Source: Pseudomonas pergaminensis (GTDB taxonomy: Bacteria > Pseudomonadota > Gammaproteobacteria > Pseudomonadales > Pseudomonadaceae). Taken from it: a stretch of 64,000 bases of DNA. Location of the stretch: the NCBI RefSeq assembly GCF_024112395.2, contig NZ_CP078013.2:5084001-5148000 (forward strand). The letters run 5' to 3'. The position numbers were made by a program, and so were the translations under genes. Below, one piece after another: positions 18,012 through 26,283 of the stretch. How positions within the stretch are numbered: the first letter of the stretch is position 1; every line of letters begins with the position of its first letter. A model generated the notes under the pieces. It made no database searches. It was not told the origin of the DNA and was given only the letters and a program-made list of their open reading frames with translations.

Positions 18012-18740
18012 CTATGTACCGATAGTCTGAATTTGCGACAGCTTGACGCTGCCCATGCCGCCCGCCAGGTTCAGCAGCATTTCGCCGCCGGTCTTGCTCA
18101 GGGTCACGCTCGTTACCGTCGCTGGCAGCGAAGTGGCCAGGGCAACGGAGTCGCCCTTGTCGTTCTTGGTGGTGGCGTTGAAGGTGTAGGTGCCCGCCGG
18201 GGCAACTTCGCCCTTGTCGTTCTTGCCATCCCAGATGAAGTTCTGGGTGCCGGCGCTCTGGGCCCCCATGTCGATGGTGCGCACCACGTTGCCGTCTTTG
18301 TCGGTGATCTTGACGGAGACGTTGCCCACCGCCGAGGTCACCGCCACCGAACCGGTCATGCTCTTGCTCGTATCAACCATGGCCTTGTCGGTCTGGATGA
18401 TGATCGAGCGCCCGACCAGCGACGAGGCCTGCAACGCCTGCGACGAGCTGAAGTTGCTGGAGATCGCATTCACCGAGTCGTTCAGGGTGTTGATGCCTTC
18501 CAGGCTGCTGAACTGCGCCAACTGGGCCACGAACGCGCCGTTGTCTTGTGGCGACAGCGGGTTCTGGTTTTTCAGCTGGGTGACCAGCAGTTGCAGGAAC
18601 GCATCTTTGCCCAACGCCTGCTTGCCCGTCGCAGCCTTGGAAGCGTCGCCGAGGCTACTGGCGTTGTCTGTCGCAGTCTTGACCTTCGAGTTGAAAAGGT
18701 CCTGGACCGGCGTGTTGTTTGACGTATCAACGATGGCCAT
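18012..18740 (-). CDS. flgD: Flagellar hook capping/assembly protein FlgD
   Basis: This 242-residue protein has the FlgD N-terminal region (LGKDAFLQLLVTQLKNQNPL) followed by the Tudor-like/FnIII hybrid domain (FIWDGKNDKGEVAPAGTYTF). FlgD caps the growing hook and guides FlgE assembly, then is discarded. It is third in the flgBCDE operon. The spacing to flgC is only 16 bp, so both are transcribed from the sigma54 promoter upstream of flgB. Confidence 0.95.
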   Translation of the reverse strand: MAIVDTSNNTPVQDLFNSKVKTATDNASSLGDASKAATGKQALGKDAFLQLLVTQLKNQNPLSPQDNGAFVAQLAQFSSLEGINTLNDSVNAISSNFSSSQALQASSLVGRSIIIQTDKAMVDTSKSMTGSVAVTSAVGNVSVKITDKDGNVVRTIDMGAQSAGTQNFIWDGKNDKGEVAPAGTYTFNATTKNDKGDSVALATSLPATVTSVTLSKTGGEMLLNLAGGMGSVKLSQIQTIGT

Positions 18741-18756
18741 TATTTGGCGCCCCTTA

Positions 18757-19200
18757 TCACTGACCCAGGGTCAGGACCTTCTGCATCATGGTTTTGGCGG
18801 TGTTCATCATTTCCGCATTGGTCTGGAACGAGCGGCTGGCGGAAATCATGTCAGCCATTTCCTCGACCACGTTGACGTTCGGGTAGTACACGTAGCCTTT
18901 TTCGTTCGCCGCCGGGTGGTTAGGCTCGTAGCGAGCTTCCAGATTGCTCTGGTCCTCAACCACACCGAGTACCTGCACGCCCGAGCCGGCGGCGCCTTGA
19001 TCCTGGAACAGCGAATCGCTGCCGCCGTTCTGGCCACCCTGGAACATGGTGGCGAACACCGGGTGACGGGCGCGGTAGGTCTGGTCGATGCTCGAAGACA
19101 CGGTCTCGGCGTTGGCGATGTTACTGGCGACGGTGTTCAAACGCGTGGTCTGCGCGCTCATGCCACTGCCGGCAATATTGAAAACACTGGACAGGGACAT
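18757..19200 (-). CDS. flgC: Flagellar basal-body rod protein FlgC
   Basis: This 147-residue rod protein begins MSLSSVFNIAGSGMSAQTTR and continues with the ASNIANAETV rod signature. It ends with the C-terminal helix (ADMISASRSFQTNAEMMNTA) typical of axial proteins. It forms part of the proximal rod with FlgB and FlgF. The start lies three bases after the flgB stop, so the two are translationally linked. Confidence 0.96.
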   Translation of the reverse strand: MSLSSVFNIAGSGMSAQTTRLNTVASNIANAETVSSSIDQTYRARHPVFATMFQGGQNGGSDSLFQDQGAAGSGVQVLGVVEDQSNLEARYEPNHPAANEKGYVYYPNVNVVEEMADMISASRSFQTNAEMMNTAKTMMQKVLTLGQ

Positions 19201-19203
19201 GGC

Positions 19204-19611
19204 TTACTCTCCACGCAGGGCTGACATCAGCCCTTTGAATTTGCTGTTGAGCAGGGTGAAGCTGGCTTGAAAGTTTACCGAGTTCTCGGCGTAGGCCGAT
19301 TGCTCCAGCTGGGCGTCGACGGTGTTCTGGTCGATCGACGGCTGCATCGGTGTGCGATACAGCAACGACTCGTCACCATTGCTCAGGCCTTGCGCTTCAA
19401 TATGACGGCTGTTGGTCATGTTCAAGGCGAAGGTGCCGTTCTTGGTCTTGTCCTGCTGTGCGGCGAGCACGGCGGAAAAGTCCAGGTCCCGAGCCTTGTA
19501 GTTCGGGGTGTCGGCGTTGGCAATGTTGTTGGCCAGGACTTCGGCACGCTGGGCGCGGAAGCCCAGGGCTTGTTCGTGGATACCGAGCGCTTTATCGAAG
19601 CTGATGCTCAT
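19204..19611 (-). CDS. flgB: Flagellar basal-body rod protein FlgB
   Basis: This 135-residue proximal rod protein has ALGFRAQRAEVLANNIANAD followed by TPNYKARD, the conserved axial-protein signature, and a C-terminal helix with AYAENSVNFQASFTLL. It is the first gene of flgBCDE. A well-matched sigma54 promoter lies about 45 bp upstream, and an array of CGGCAA half-sites lies further upstream. This fits FleR-dependent class III expression in the Pseudomonas flagellar hierarchy (inference). Confidence 0.96.
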   Translation of the reverse strand: MSISFDKALGIHEQALGFRAQRAEVLANNIANADTPNYKARDLDFSAVLAAQQDKTKNGTFALNMTNSRHIEAQGLSNGDESLLYRTPMQPSIDQNTVDAQLEQSAYAENSVNFQASFTLLNSKFKGLMSALRGE

Positions 19612-19657
19612 GGCGGAAACCTTTAAGGGCTGACCTGCTGTTCGTTAACAGGGTTAT

Positions 19658-19674
19658 AGCAAGGTGTGTGCCAG
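19658..19674 (-). promoter_or_regulatory. Sigma54 promoter of flgBCDE
   Basis: On the minus strand the sequence is CTGGCACACACCTTGCT. TGGCAC and TTGCT are separated by five bases, and GG and GC lie exactly ten bases apart. The predicted start is near 19645, about 35 nt before the flgB ATG. Confidence 0.9.
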
Positions 19675-19711
19675 TTTGTGGGAAGCCCGTATTTAAAGGG
19701 CTTGGGGGCGG

Positions 19712-19806
19712 ATTGCCGGGCGGCAATGCCAGAAAAGCGGCAACGGGTTTCCGCGTGGTGCCAGTAAAGCGGCAATCCGGGTTGCCGCTATTGAAAGGTT
19801 TGCCGC
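19712..19806. promoter_or_regulatory. Array of six CGGCAA/TTGCCG half-sites upstream of flgB
   Basis: Half-sites begin at 19714, 19721, 19738, 19770, 19782 and 19800. Some pair as inverted repeats (ATTGCCG-GG-CGGCAAT; GCGGCAA-N6-TTGCCGC). A longer unit GCCAG(A/T)AAAGCGGCAA is repeated at 19728 and 19760, 32 bp apart. The array sits 40-130 bp upstream of the sigma54 core, as expected for an enhancer-binding protein, plausibly FleR (inference). Confidence 0.6.
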
Positions 19807-19812
19807 AAAAAC

Positions 19813-19909
19813 AAATGTGGGAGCGAGCTTGCTCGCGAATGCAGCCTGTCAGTTGATACATGCATCGACTGACACTGCGCTTTCGCGAGCAAGCCCGCTC
19901 CCACATTTT
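19813..19909. repeat. Inverted REP pair (BIME-like)
   Basis: ATGTGGGAGCGAGCTTGCTC and its near-complement at 19882-19908 flank a 38-bp spacer, between the flgB control region and the cheR stop. Confidence 0.88.
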
Positions 19910-19923
19910 TTACCGCGTACGAC

Positions 19924-20751
19924 TTACTTAGCCTGGTAAATGATCCCAGGGCTGCACTGCACCATCTGGTAATGGTCCGGCAAACCGTTCAGCGCTTCGG
20001 AAGCACCGAGGAACAGGTAGCCACCACGCTTGAGCGTGCCGTGGATGCGCAACAGGATGTCTTTCTTCACCTCGGCCGAGAAATAGATCAGCACGTTGCG
20101 GCAGAACACCATGTCGAACTTGCCCAGGCTGGCGTAGCTGTCGAGCAGGTTGAAGGAGCGGAACTCCACACGGCTCTTGATCGGCGCCTTGACCGCCCAA
20201 CGCCCCGCCCCTTTCGGGTCGAAGTAGCGTTGCAGGCGTTCCTGGGACAAGCCACGACCCAGTGCCAGGCTGTCGTACTCGCCGGTCTTGCAGTTGGTGA
20301 GCATGGTGCCGGACAGGTCAGTGGCCACGATTTGCGCCCCAGCCTTCAACTGGCCCATGTTGGTCCGCTCGAACTCATCGATCGACATCGAAATCGAGTA
20401 CGGTTCCTGCCCCGAGGAACAGGCCGCCGACCAGATGCGCAGGCGCTGGCCCGGGCTGGCCTTGATGGCTTCCGGGAGCACTTTGCTCTTGAGCACTTCA
20501 AACGGATAGGTGTCGCGAAACCACAGGGTTTCGTTGGTGGTCATGGCATCGACCACCATTTCCTTGAGCCCGCTGCGCGGCTGCCCCTGGATGCGCTGGA
20601 CCAGCTCACCCAACGACTTGATGCCCTGCTGCTCCATCAGTTTGTTGAGACGGCTGGATACCAGGTACTGCTTGTTTTCACCGAGCAATATGCCACAGGC
20701 TTTTTCCAGGAAGACCCGGAACTGTTCGAAATCCAAATTACCCGTAGACAA
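19924..20751 (-). CDS. cheR: Chemotaxis protein methyltransferase CheR
   Basis: This 275-residue enzyme methylates glutamates of chemoreceptors with S-adenosylmethionine. The N-terminal helical domain is followed by the methyltransferase core with IWSAACSSGQEPYS (SAM motif I) and FDMVFCRNVLIYF. A TTG start at 20751 fits the expected N terminus (MSTGNLDFEQF), with AAGAGG about eight bases upstream. An ATG in frame is not available nearby. It is second in a cheV-cheR operon (44 bp gap) next to flgA, matching the cheR1 locus of P. aeruginosa. Confidence 0.95.
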   Translation of the reverse strand: MSTGNLDFEQFRVFLEKACGILLGENKQYLVSSRLNKLMEQQGIKSLGELVQRIQGQPRSGLKEMVVDAMTTNETLWFRDTYPFEVLKSKVLPEAIKASPGQRLRIWSAACSSGQEPYSISMSIDEFERTNMGQLKAGAQIVATDLSGTMLTNCKTGEYDSLALGRGLSQERLQRYFDPKGAGRWAVKAPIKSRVEFRSFNLLDSYASLGKFDMVFCRNVLIYFSAEVKKDILLRIHGTLKRGGYLFLGASEALNGLPDHYQMVQCSPGIIYQAK

Positions 20752-20795
20752 TGATACCGCCTCTTAAATCGTGTGACCGCCAGGGGGAAATCCCC

Positions 20796-21728
20796 CTAGC
20801 CGTGATCTGCTGCCTTGATCCGGTCGACAACCCGGGATGCGAGGTCATCAGGACGGAATTTGGCCAGGAAGTCATCGGCACCGACTTTCTTGACCATCGC
20901 CTGGTTGAATACACCCGACAACGAAGTATGCAGGATGATATGCAGTTTTTGCATGCGTGGATCGTTACGTATCTCGGCCGTGAGGGTGTAGCCGTCCATT
21001 TCCGGCATCTCGATGTCGGAGATCATCATCAAGAATTCTTCTTCCGGTTTCTTGCCGTCATCCACCAGCTTACGCAGGTAATCCAACGCCTGGCGACCAT
21101 CATTGAGGGCCACCACTTCCACGCCGACGGTTTGCAGGCAACGGGTCACCTGTTTACGCGCCACCGAGGAGTCGTCCACCGTCAATACACGCAGGGAGAT
21201 CGCCTTATGCGCGGTTTCGGCGTCTACCACACCCACGGAAATCGATTCCGAGGTCGGCGCCACTTCGGCAAGGATCTTCTCCACGTCGATGATTTCCACC
21301 AACTGGTTGTCGACCCGCGTCACCGCCGTGAGGTAGTGATCGCGACCGGTGCCCTTGGGCGGCGGATGGATCTCTTCCCAGTTCATGTTGACGATGCGCT
21401 CCACCGAGCGCACCAGGAAACCCTGGGTCTTGGTGTTGTATTCGGTGATGATCACGAACGGGTTCTCGCGGTCCTGCAAACCCGCGGAACCGGTGGCCAG
21501 GGCCAGGTCAAGAATCGGGATCGTCGCGCCACGGATGTTGGCAACGCCACACACCACCGGGCTGGACTTGGGCATGATCGTCAGCTTGGGGCATTGCAAC
21601 ACTTCCCGCACCTTGAACACGTTGATGCCATACAGCTGCTTGCCATCCAGGCGAAAAAGCAACAACTCCAGGCGATTCTGCCCTACCAGCTGTGTGCGCT
21701 GGTTTACTGAATCCATTACTCCTGCCAT
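20796..21728 (-). CDS. cheV: Chemotaxis coupling protein CheV
   Basis: This 310-residue protein has an N-terminal CheW-like coupling domain (about residues 15-165; YGINVFKVREVL, GVANIRGATIPILDL). A C-terminal receiver domain follows (about 178-305), with the acidic pair in LTVDDS, the phospho-acceptor aspartate in MMISDIEMPEMDG and a lysine late in the domain (KVGADDFLAKF). CheV links receptors to CheA and can act as a phosphate sink. The start MAGVMDSVN at 21728 has TAGGAG at good spacing; the internal ATG is an alternative. It diverges from flgA with 81 bp between start codons. Confidence 0.95.
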   Translation of the reverse strand: MAGVMDSVNQRTQLVGQNRLELLLFRLDGKQLYGINVFKVREVLQCPKLTIMPKSSPVVCGVANIRGATIPILDLALATGSAGLQDRENPFVIITEYNTKTQGFLVRSVERIVNMNWEEIHPPPKGTGRDHYLTAVTRVDNQLVEIIDVEKILAEVAPTSESISVGVVDAETAHKAISLRVLTVDDSSVARKQVTRCLQTVGVEVVALNDGRQALDYLRKLVDDGKKPEEEFLMMISDIEMPEMDGYTLTAEIRNDPRMQKLHIILHTSLSGVFNQAMVKKVGADDFLAKFRPDDLASRVVDRIKAADHG

Positions 21729-21782
21729 GCCCAGACTCCTACGCTAAAACCTTAAAGGGTGCGACGCGCACCCAACGCTAAA

Positions 21783-21798
21783 CGGCACGGCCTTTGCT
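21783..21798 (+). promoter_or_regulatory. Sigma54 promoter of flgA
   Basis: CGGCACGGCCTTTGCT matches the -24/-12 consensus, with GG and GC ten bases apart. Transcription would begin at about 21808-21810, essentially at the flgA ATG. Confidence 0.75.
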
Positions 21799-21809
21799 AT
21801 TTATTGGTC

Positions 21810-22574
21810 ATGGATATTAAAACGACAGTTTCCCGACGCCCCATCCTGACACGTTACCGCAGATCGCTCTGCGCAGCGTTGGCGTTGCTTGCCTTGGGCC
21901 TGGGCGCCACGGCCCGCGCAGACAACGTCACCTTGCCTGATCTACTTATCGGCGTCACCCAGGGCTTTCTTGAGTTCACTGTAGAAGATTATCTGGCGAC
22001 CACCCAGACACCGGGCCGTTACGAAATCCAGGTCAACCAGCTGGACCCGCGCCTGCGCATGCCCATGTGCGACAAGGAATTGACAGCCACCCTGGAAAGC
22101 CCCGCCCAACCGATCGGCCGCGTGACGGTCAAGGTCCGCTGCGACGGCGCCTCGCCCTGGACGGTGTTCGTGCCAGCCCAAGTCAAATTGTTCCGCGATG
22201 TGGTGGTCGTTGCCCGCCCGCTCAAGCGCACCGGCATCATCGGTTTTGAGGACGTGGTGTTGCGCGAACGCGACATCAGCATGATCAGCCAGGGTTACCT
22301 GACGTCCCTCGATCAGGCCGTGGGGCAGAAACTGACCCGACCAGTGGTCACCGACCAGGTCATCACCCTGGTGCATTTGGAACAGGCGGAGGTGATCCGC
22401 AAGGGTGATCAGGTGGTGATTTCCGCCAGCAGCGGTGCGCTGCAGGTCAAAATGCCGGGGGAAGCGCTGTCCAACGGCGGCATGAGTGAGCAGATAAGGG
22501 TGAAGAACCTCAACTCCAACCGCGTGATCAAGGCACGGGTCACGGCACCTGGCCAGGTAGAGGTGGCTTTATAG
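21810..22574 (+). CDS. flgA: Flagellar P-ring chaperone FlgA
   Basis: The ATG at 21810 ([10 protein letters not shown]) gives 254 residues. An ORF start at 21759 would lie upstream of the sigma54 promoter and is rejected. A signal peptide spans about residues 15-36 ([18 protein letters not shown]). The mature protein has the SAF-like region ([20 protein letters not shown]) and a C-terminal beta domain ending [14 protein letters not shown]. FlgA works in the periplasm, helping FlgI form the P ring. No clear Shine-Dalgarno sequence precedes the ATG. Confidence 0.9.
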   Translation: MDIKTTVSRRPILTRYRRSLCAALALLALGLGATARADNVTLPDLLIGVTQGFLEFTVEDYLATTQTPGRYEIQVNQLDPRLRMPMCDKELTATLESPAQPIGRVTVKVRCDGASPWTVFVPAQVKLFRDVVVVARPLKRTGIIGFEDVVLRERDISMISQGYLTSLDQAVGQKLTRPVVTDQVITLVHLEQAEVIRKGDQVVISASSGALQVKMPGEALSNGGMSEQIRVKNLNSNRVIKARVTAPGQVEVAL

Positions 22575-22651
22575 AGCACTGGTATCGGGCGCCAGCTTTT
22601 CCTACACTGTCGACTGGATGTCGGCCTGTGCAGTTTATTGTCAATCGAGCC

Positions 22652-22678
22652 TAAAGTTTGTCCGGGTATGGCCGAAAA
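22652..22678 (+). promoter_or_regulatory. Sigma28 (FliA) promoter of flgM
   Basis: TAAAGTTT and GCCGAAAA are separated by exactly 11 bases, matching the FliA consensus TAAAGTTT-N11-GCCGATAA with one mismatch. It lies 39 bp before the flgM start. Confidence 0.85.
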
Positions 22679-22716
22679 CATGGCAAGCGTCCAAATACCC
22701 AGAGGTTTTTTCAATC

Positions 22717-23040
22717 ATGGTCATCGATTTCAGTCGTTTGAATAACACCCCGACCACGTCGGCCCCTACGCGCACCACCGGCACCAAGGACAGCGTAGAA
22801 GCCAAGGCACAGCCACTGCCCGCCAAGGCAGAACAGGCCAGCGCCAGCCAGAGCGGGGAATCCGTACACCTGAGCAATGAGGCTCAACAGTTGCAGAAGG
22901 TCACTGACTCGCTGCGCGATCAACCAGTGGTCAATAAAGCCCGTGTGGCCGAATTGAAACAGGCAATCGCCGATGGCAGCTATAAAGTCGACAGCAACCG
23001 TGTAGCCAGCAAGCTGCTTAATTTCGAAGCCGAGCGCTAG
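22717..23040 (+). CDS. flgM: Anti-sigma28 factor FlgM
   Basis: This 107-residue protein starts at the ATG 22717 ([10 protein letters not shown]), with AGAGG upstream. The N-terminal half is disordered (Ala/Thr/Ser-rich). The C-terminal sigma-binding region has [20 protein letters not shown] and ASKLLNFE. FlgM holds FliA inactive until it is exported through the completed hook-basal body. It is the first gene of flgM-flgN-flgZ and is itself behind a sigma28 promoter, giving the usual negative feedback. Confidence 0.95.
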   Translation: MVIDFSRLNNTPTTSAPTRTTGTKDSVEAKAQPLPAKAEQASASQSGESVHLSNEAQQLQKVTDSLRDQPVVNKARVAELKQAIADGSYKVDSNRVASKLLNFEAER

Positions 23041-23088
23041 GCTAAGGCCTGCGCCGGGCTTTTGGACGCTTAAACCCCAAGGCCAGCC

Positions 23089-23559
23089 ATGCATCACGAC
23101 GAAAATCTGCTTCAACTGATCATTGATGATCTCGCCCCGACCCAACAGCTGCTCGAGCTGCTCAGGGAAGAATCCCTGGCCCTCTATGGCCGGGACATGC
23201 CCCTGCTGGAAGAAATTCTGGCGCGCAAGCAGTCGCTGATTGTCCTGCTGGAACAGCACGGCAAAAAACGCAGCCAGATCCTCGTCAGCCTGGGCCTGCC
23301 CGCCGACCATGACGGATTGGCACAGCTGGCCAGCCATTCCTCGGTCGGCGATCAATTACTGGCCCAGAGCAAAGAACTCAATCAATTGCTCGCCCAGTGC
23401 CAGGAAGCCAACCTGCTCAACGGTCAGTCGATCCAGCTTCAGCAAGCTACGACCGCCAACCAGTTGCGTATACTTCACGGCGGAGAGCCTCCGGCGCTTT
23501 ACAACGCTCAGGGCTCCACCTCACGCCTGGTCAAGCCAAGCACCCGCAGCCAAGCCTGA
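23089..23559 (+). CDS. flgN: Flagellar export chaperone FlgN
   Basis: This 156-residue, mostly helical protein has the FlgN pattern (LLRLIIDDLAPTQQLLELL-like start, then EILARKQSLIVLLEQHGKKR). FlgN chaperones the hook-filament junction proteins FlgK and FlgL to the export apparatus. It lies 48 bp after flgM. The partner genes flgKL are outside the window. Confidence 0.9.
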   Translation: MHHDENLLQLIIDDLAPTQQLLELLREESLALYGRDMPLLEEILARKQSLIVLLEQHGKKRSQILVSLGLPADHDGLAQLASHSSVGDQLLAQSKELNQLLAQCQEANLLNGQSIQLQQATTANQLRILHGGEPPALYNAQGSTSRLVKPSTRSQA

Positions 23560-23655
23560 CGCCGGATCACGGCGCGGCCTATCCAAGGCGCGTCACATAC
23601 TGGCAGAATGCCTGCTCTTGCGTGTAGTCGTATTTTGTCTGGAGATGGAAGAACC

Positions 23656-24405
23656 GTGTTCAACGCCCTTAATGCGGAAGATGCCCCGCAGCCACCCAAG
23701 GTCCTCACCACCCCTCTGGAAATCGCCAGCACCTTGCGGATGCTGCAAGACAGCCATGACCCGCTGATCATTACCTTCCACGAACGTAGCCAGCGCTTCC
23801 AGAGCTACCTGGTGGACGTCAACCGGGACAGCGGCACCCTGGCCCTGGACGAAATGATCCCCCGCGACGGCGAACGCCACCTCGAAAATGGCGAACCCTT
23901 CCGCATCGAAGGCTTCCATGACGGCGTGCGCGTTGCCTGGGAAAGCAACGGCGGCATGAGCATCAGCGAAAAGGACGGCCACCGTATCTACACCGGCAGC
24001 CTGCCCGACGAAGTGGTTTACCACCAGCGCCGCAACGCCTTTCGCGCCGCCTTGAAGCTGGCCCAATTGGTCAATATCGAGCTGGGTGGCGAGAAGCTCA
24101 AGGCGCCCATCAGCGGCAAGCTGCTGGATATTTCCGCTACCGGCTGCAAATTGCGCTTTGAAGGGGACATCTCCGAGCGCCTGCAACTGGGCCAGGTGTA
24201 TGACCGCTTCATCGCCGCCCTGCCCTTTGGCAGCATGACCACCTCGGTCGAGTTGCGTTACCTGCACTTCGAAGAGAAGATCAACACCACGTTTGCCGGC
24301 GTGCGCTTCCACAATATGAGTGGCTTGGTGCAGCGCCAGGTCGAACGCTTTGTGTACCAACTGCAACGCGAAGCGCGGCGCTTCGACAAAGACGACGATT
24401 TTTAA
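23656..24405 (+). CDS. flgZ: Flagellar brake protein FlgZ/YcgR (PilZ domain)
   Basis: The GTG at 23656 ([11 protein letters not shown]) is taken as start, since the upstream in-frame ATG lies too near flgN's end and lacks a site. The 249-residue protein has an N-terminal YcgR domain (residues about 15-120). A PilZ domain follows, with both c-di-GMP motifs: RRNAFR (RxxxR) and DISATG (DxSxxG). When c-di-GMP is high it acts on the flagellar motor to slow swimming. It completes the flgMNZ operon and is followed by a shared terminator. Confidence 0.93.
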   Translation: MFNALNAEDAPQPPKVLTTPLEIASTLRMLQDSHDPLIITFHERSQRFQSYLVDVNRDSGTLALDEMIPRDGERHLENGEPFRIEGFHDGVRVAWESNGGMSISEKDGHRIYTGSLPDEVVYHQRRNAFRAALKLAQLVNIELGGEKLKAPISGKLLDISATGCKLRFEGDISERLQLGQVYDRFIAALPFGSMTTSVELRYLHFEEKINTTFAGVRFHNMSGLVQRQVERFVYQLQREARRFDKDDDF

Positions 24406-24421
24406 ACTTAAAGATCGCGGC

Positions 24422-24461
24422 AAAAAAAACGGGCAGCCCCTAAAGGGGTCTGCCCGTTTTT
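24422..24461. terminator. Bidirectional terminator between flgZ and MFS gene
   Basis: AAAACGGGCAGCCCC pairs with GGGGTCTGCCCGTTTT, with A- and T-tracts on both sides, between convergent genes. Confidence 0.92.
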
Positions 24462-24465
24462 GCTG

Positions 24466-25845
24466 TCAGGGGCGCGCCCTGCTCAGGTCATGAGGGTGGT
24501 CGTCCGGCCCCAGGGGTTCAGGCGGCCCCTCAAAGGGCGGCTCATCCACGGGCGGAGTCGGGTCCGCTTCCGGCTCCGGGACGGCGGTTTGCATCTGGTC
24601 CTGCACCACCTGCTCATCCACACGCGGGTCCAATGCGGCCACCAGCGGCGAGCTGGACATGCTGTCGGGCATCGCGACGTGATGCAGCGGTGCATCGTCC
24701 ACCTGATGCAGGTTGGTCACGGCTTTCGGCCGGATACGCCACACCAGGATCAACGCGCACAGGCTGAAAAACGCATACAGCATGTGGCTGCCGAACATCT
24801 TCATCACCACACCTGCCAGCAACGGCCCGACACTCGCGCCGACGCCATAGGTCACCAGCAGCATCGCCGTTAGCGACACGCGGCGGTCACCTTCTACATG
24901 GTCGTTGGAGAACGCCACCGCCAGTGGATACAGGCAGAATTGCACCAGCGAACACAGGAAGCCCGCCACGAACAACACTTCAAGCGGCACCTGGGTCATT
25001 ATCGCCAACGGTAAAGCAGCCACCGCCAGGCACAGGGCAAAACAACGGATCAGCAGCGCACGGTCATAACGGTCCGACAACCAGCCCAACGGCCACTGCA
25101 CCAACAGGCCGGCGAAAATGCAGCTACCCATGAACAGACCCACCTGCTCGGTGGTCAGGCCTTGCTGGGAGGCATAGAGCGGCGCCAAGCCGTAGAAAGA
25201 GCCCACGATCACACCCGCCCCAAGTACCGTACTCAACGACTGCGGTACGCGCTTGATAAAGAAGCGTGGCTCCATCGGCGCAGGGTGCAGGGGAGCCGGG
25301 TGAATACGGCGAGTCATGGCCACCGGCACCAGGCACAGCGCAAAGCACAGCGCGACCAGCATCAGCAATTCCAGGCCGAGCTGAGGGTGCATGACCAGAA
25401 TCAATTGGCCGAGGACCAAGCCCAGGTAAGACGCGATCATATAGCCGCTGAATACCACGCCGCGCTGCTTGGCGTCCGCCTGCTCATTGAGCCAGCTCTC
25501 GATGACCATGTACTGGCACATCATCCCCAGGCCCACGATCATCCGCAGCACGATCCAGGCCGGCAGCCAGTCGATCAGGCCATGGCCCAGCACGGCCGCA
25601 CCGACAATGCCGGCACAGGTTGCATAGGCCCGAATATGCCCGACCCGGGCGATCAGGCGGTGCCCGATCTTGCCACCCAGTACCAGGCCAAAATAGTTGG
25701 CCGCCATCAGCGCACCCACCCACAGGCTGTCGACATGGTCGGCCGCCAGGCGCAAGGCCAGGTAAGTACTGAGCAGGCCGGAGCCGATCAGCATCATCAA
25801 GGAGGCGAAATAAAGGGCTCGAAAAGATTTCCAGATCTGGCGCAT
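24466..25845 (-). CDS. Major facilitator superfamily transporter
   Basis: This 459-residue protein has about twelve hydrophobic helices and the MFS loop motifs GGKIGHRLIARVGHIRAY and GWLSDRYDRALLIR. The C-terminal 60 or so residues form a hydrophilic Pro/Asp/Glu-rich tail (PPVDEPPFEGPPEPLG). Its nearest recognisable type is the YcaD-like branch of sugar/drug efflux carriers. The substrate is unknown. It is the last core gene before the tRNA-Arg attachment site. Confidence 0.85.
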   Translation of the reverse strand: MRQIWKSFRALYFASLMMLIGSGLLSTYLALRLAADHVDSLWVGALMAANYFGLVLGGKIGHRLIARVGHIRAYATCAGIVGAAVLGHGLIDWLPAWIVLRMIVGLGMMCQYMVIESWLNEQADAKQRGVVFSGYMIASYLGLVLGQLILVMHPQLGLELLMLVALCFALCLVPVAMTRRIHPAPLHPAPMEPRFFIKRVPQSLSTVLGAGVIVGSFYGLAPLYASQQGLTTEQVGLFMGSCIFAGLLVQWPLGWLSDRYDRALLIRCFALCLAVAALPLAIMTQVPLEVLFVAGFLCSLVQFCLYPLAVAFSNDHVEGDRRVSLTAMLLVTYGVGASVGPLLAGVVMKMFGSHMLYAFFSLCALILVWRIRPKAVTNLHQVDDAPLHHVAMPDSMSSSPLVAALDPRVDEQVVQDQMQTAVPEPEADPTPPVDEPPFEGPPEPLGPDDHPHDLSRARP

Positions 25846-26073
25846 CGGCGTTCCGAGCGGCTCCTTGCAGTGAGAGACAGGCCTATCGGCATGATAGTCC
25901 GGGGTGACGGAGTCCGGACAGCCGGTAGGGGCTGTTTCCGGGGATTATTTTGCTTACGGACTCAGACGCTGTCCGGTGGCTTGCTGGATACACGAATTGC
26001 GAGAAATACACCACGTACGTGCTGTGAACCCTGTTCACCCTCAAGGTTCGACTCATGTTCGGAAAACGCCCAC

Positions 26074-26109
26074 AAAAAAGCCCTGCCAGAATGTTCTGTG
26101 CAGGGCTTT
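26074..26109 (-). terminator. Displaced terminator of tRNA-Arg(CCT)
   Basis: On the minus strand AAAGCCCTGCACAG and CTGGCAGGGCTTTTTT form a hairpin with a U-tract. It lies just past the left copy of the tRNA 3' end. Before integration it would have ended the tRNA transcript. It is now about 14 kb from the intact tRNA. Confidence 0.75.
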
Positions 26110-26114
26110 GTATC

Positions 26115-26161
26115 TGGTGTCCCAGGGCCGGTTCGAACGGCCAACCTTCCCCTTAGGAGGG
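26115..26161. repeat. attL: 47-bp copy of the tRNA-Arg 3' end
   Basis: These bases equal 40264-40310 exactly and diverge on both sides. They cover the CCA end, T arm and anticodon stem-loop but not the D arm, so this copy is not a functional tRNA. Confidence 0.93.
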
Positions 26162-26254
26162 TCATATCAAGCCCAGCAACCATTGAGGCGACCCAGCATT
26201 TATTGGCCTTAGCGTCCGGTTGTGTCCGTAAAAACGACCCGGTATATTTCTTTT

Positions 26255-26273
26255 TGCACCCACCATGCACCCA
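26255..26273 (+). promoter_or_regulatory. Candidate integrase arm sites, left
   Basis: TGCACCCA occurs at 26255 and again at 26266, eleven bases apart. The same pair with the same spacing occurs at 40197 and 40208. The second copy overlaps the integrase ribosome site. Confidence 0.65.
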
Positions 26274-26283
26274 TGGGAACAAA

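Noticed and set aside
16511..18025. 504-codon open frame antisense to flgE
   Set aside because: A Gly/Val-rich shadow of the hook protein gene with no start signal.
26115..26161. A second tRNA-Arg gene at the left end of the element
   Set aside because: Only the 3' 47 bases are present. The D arm and the 5' acceptor strand are missing.
25162..26283. Upstream extension of the integrase frame to 777 codons
   Set aside because: The extra part lies antisense to the MFS gene and across attL. The integrase domain begins at 26284.
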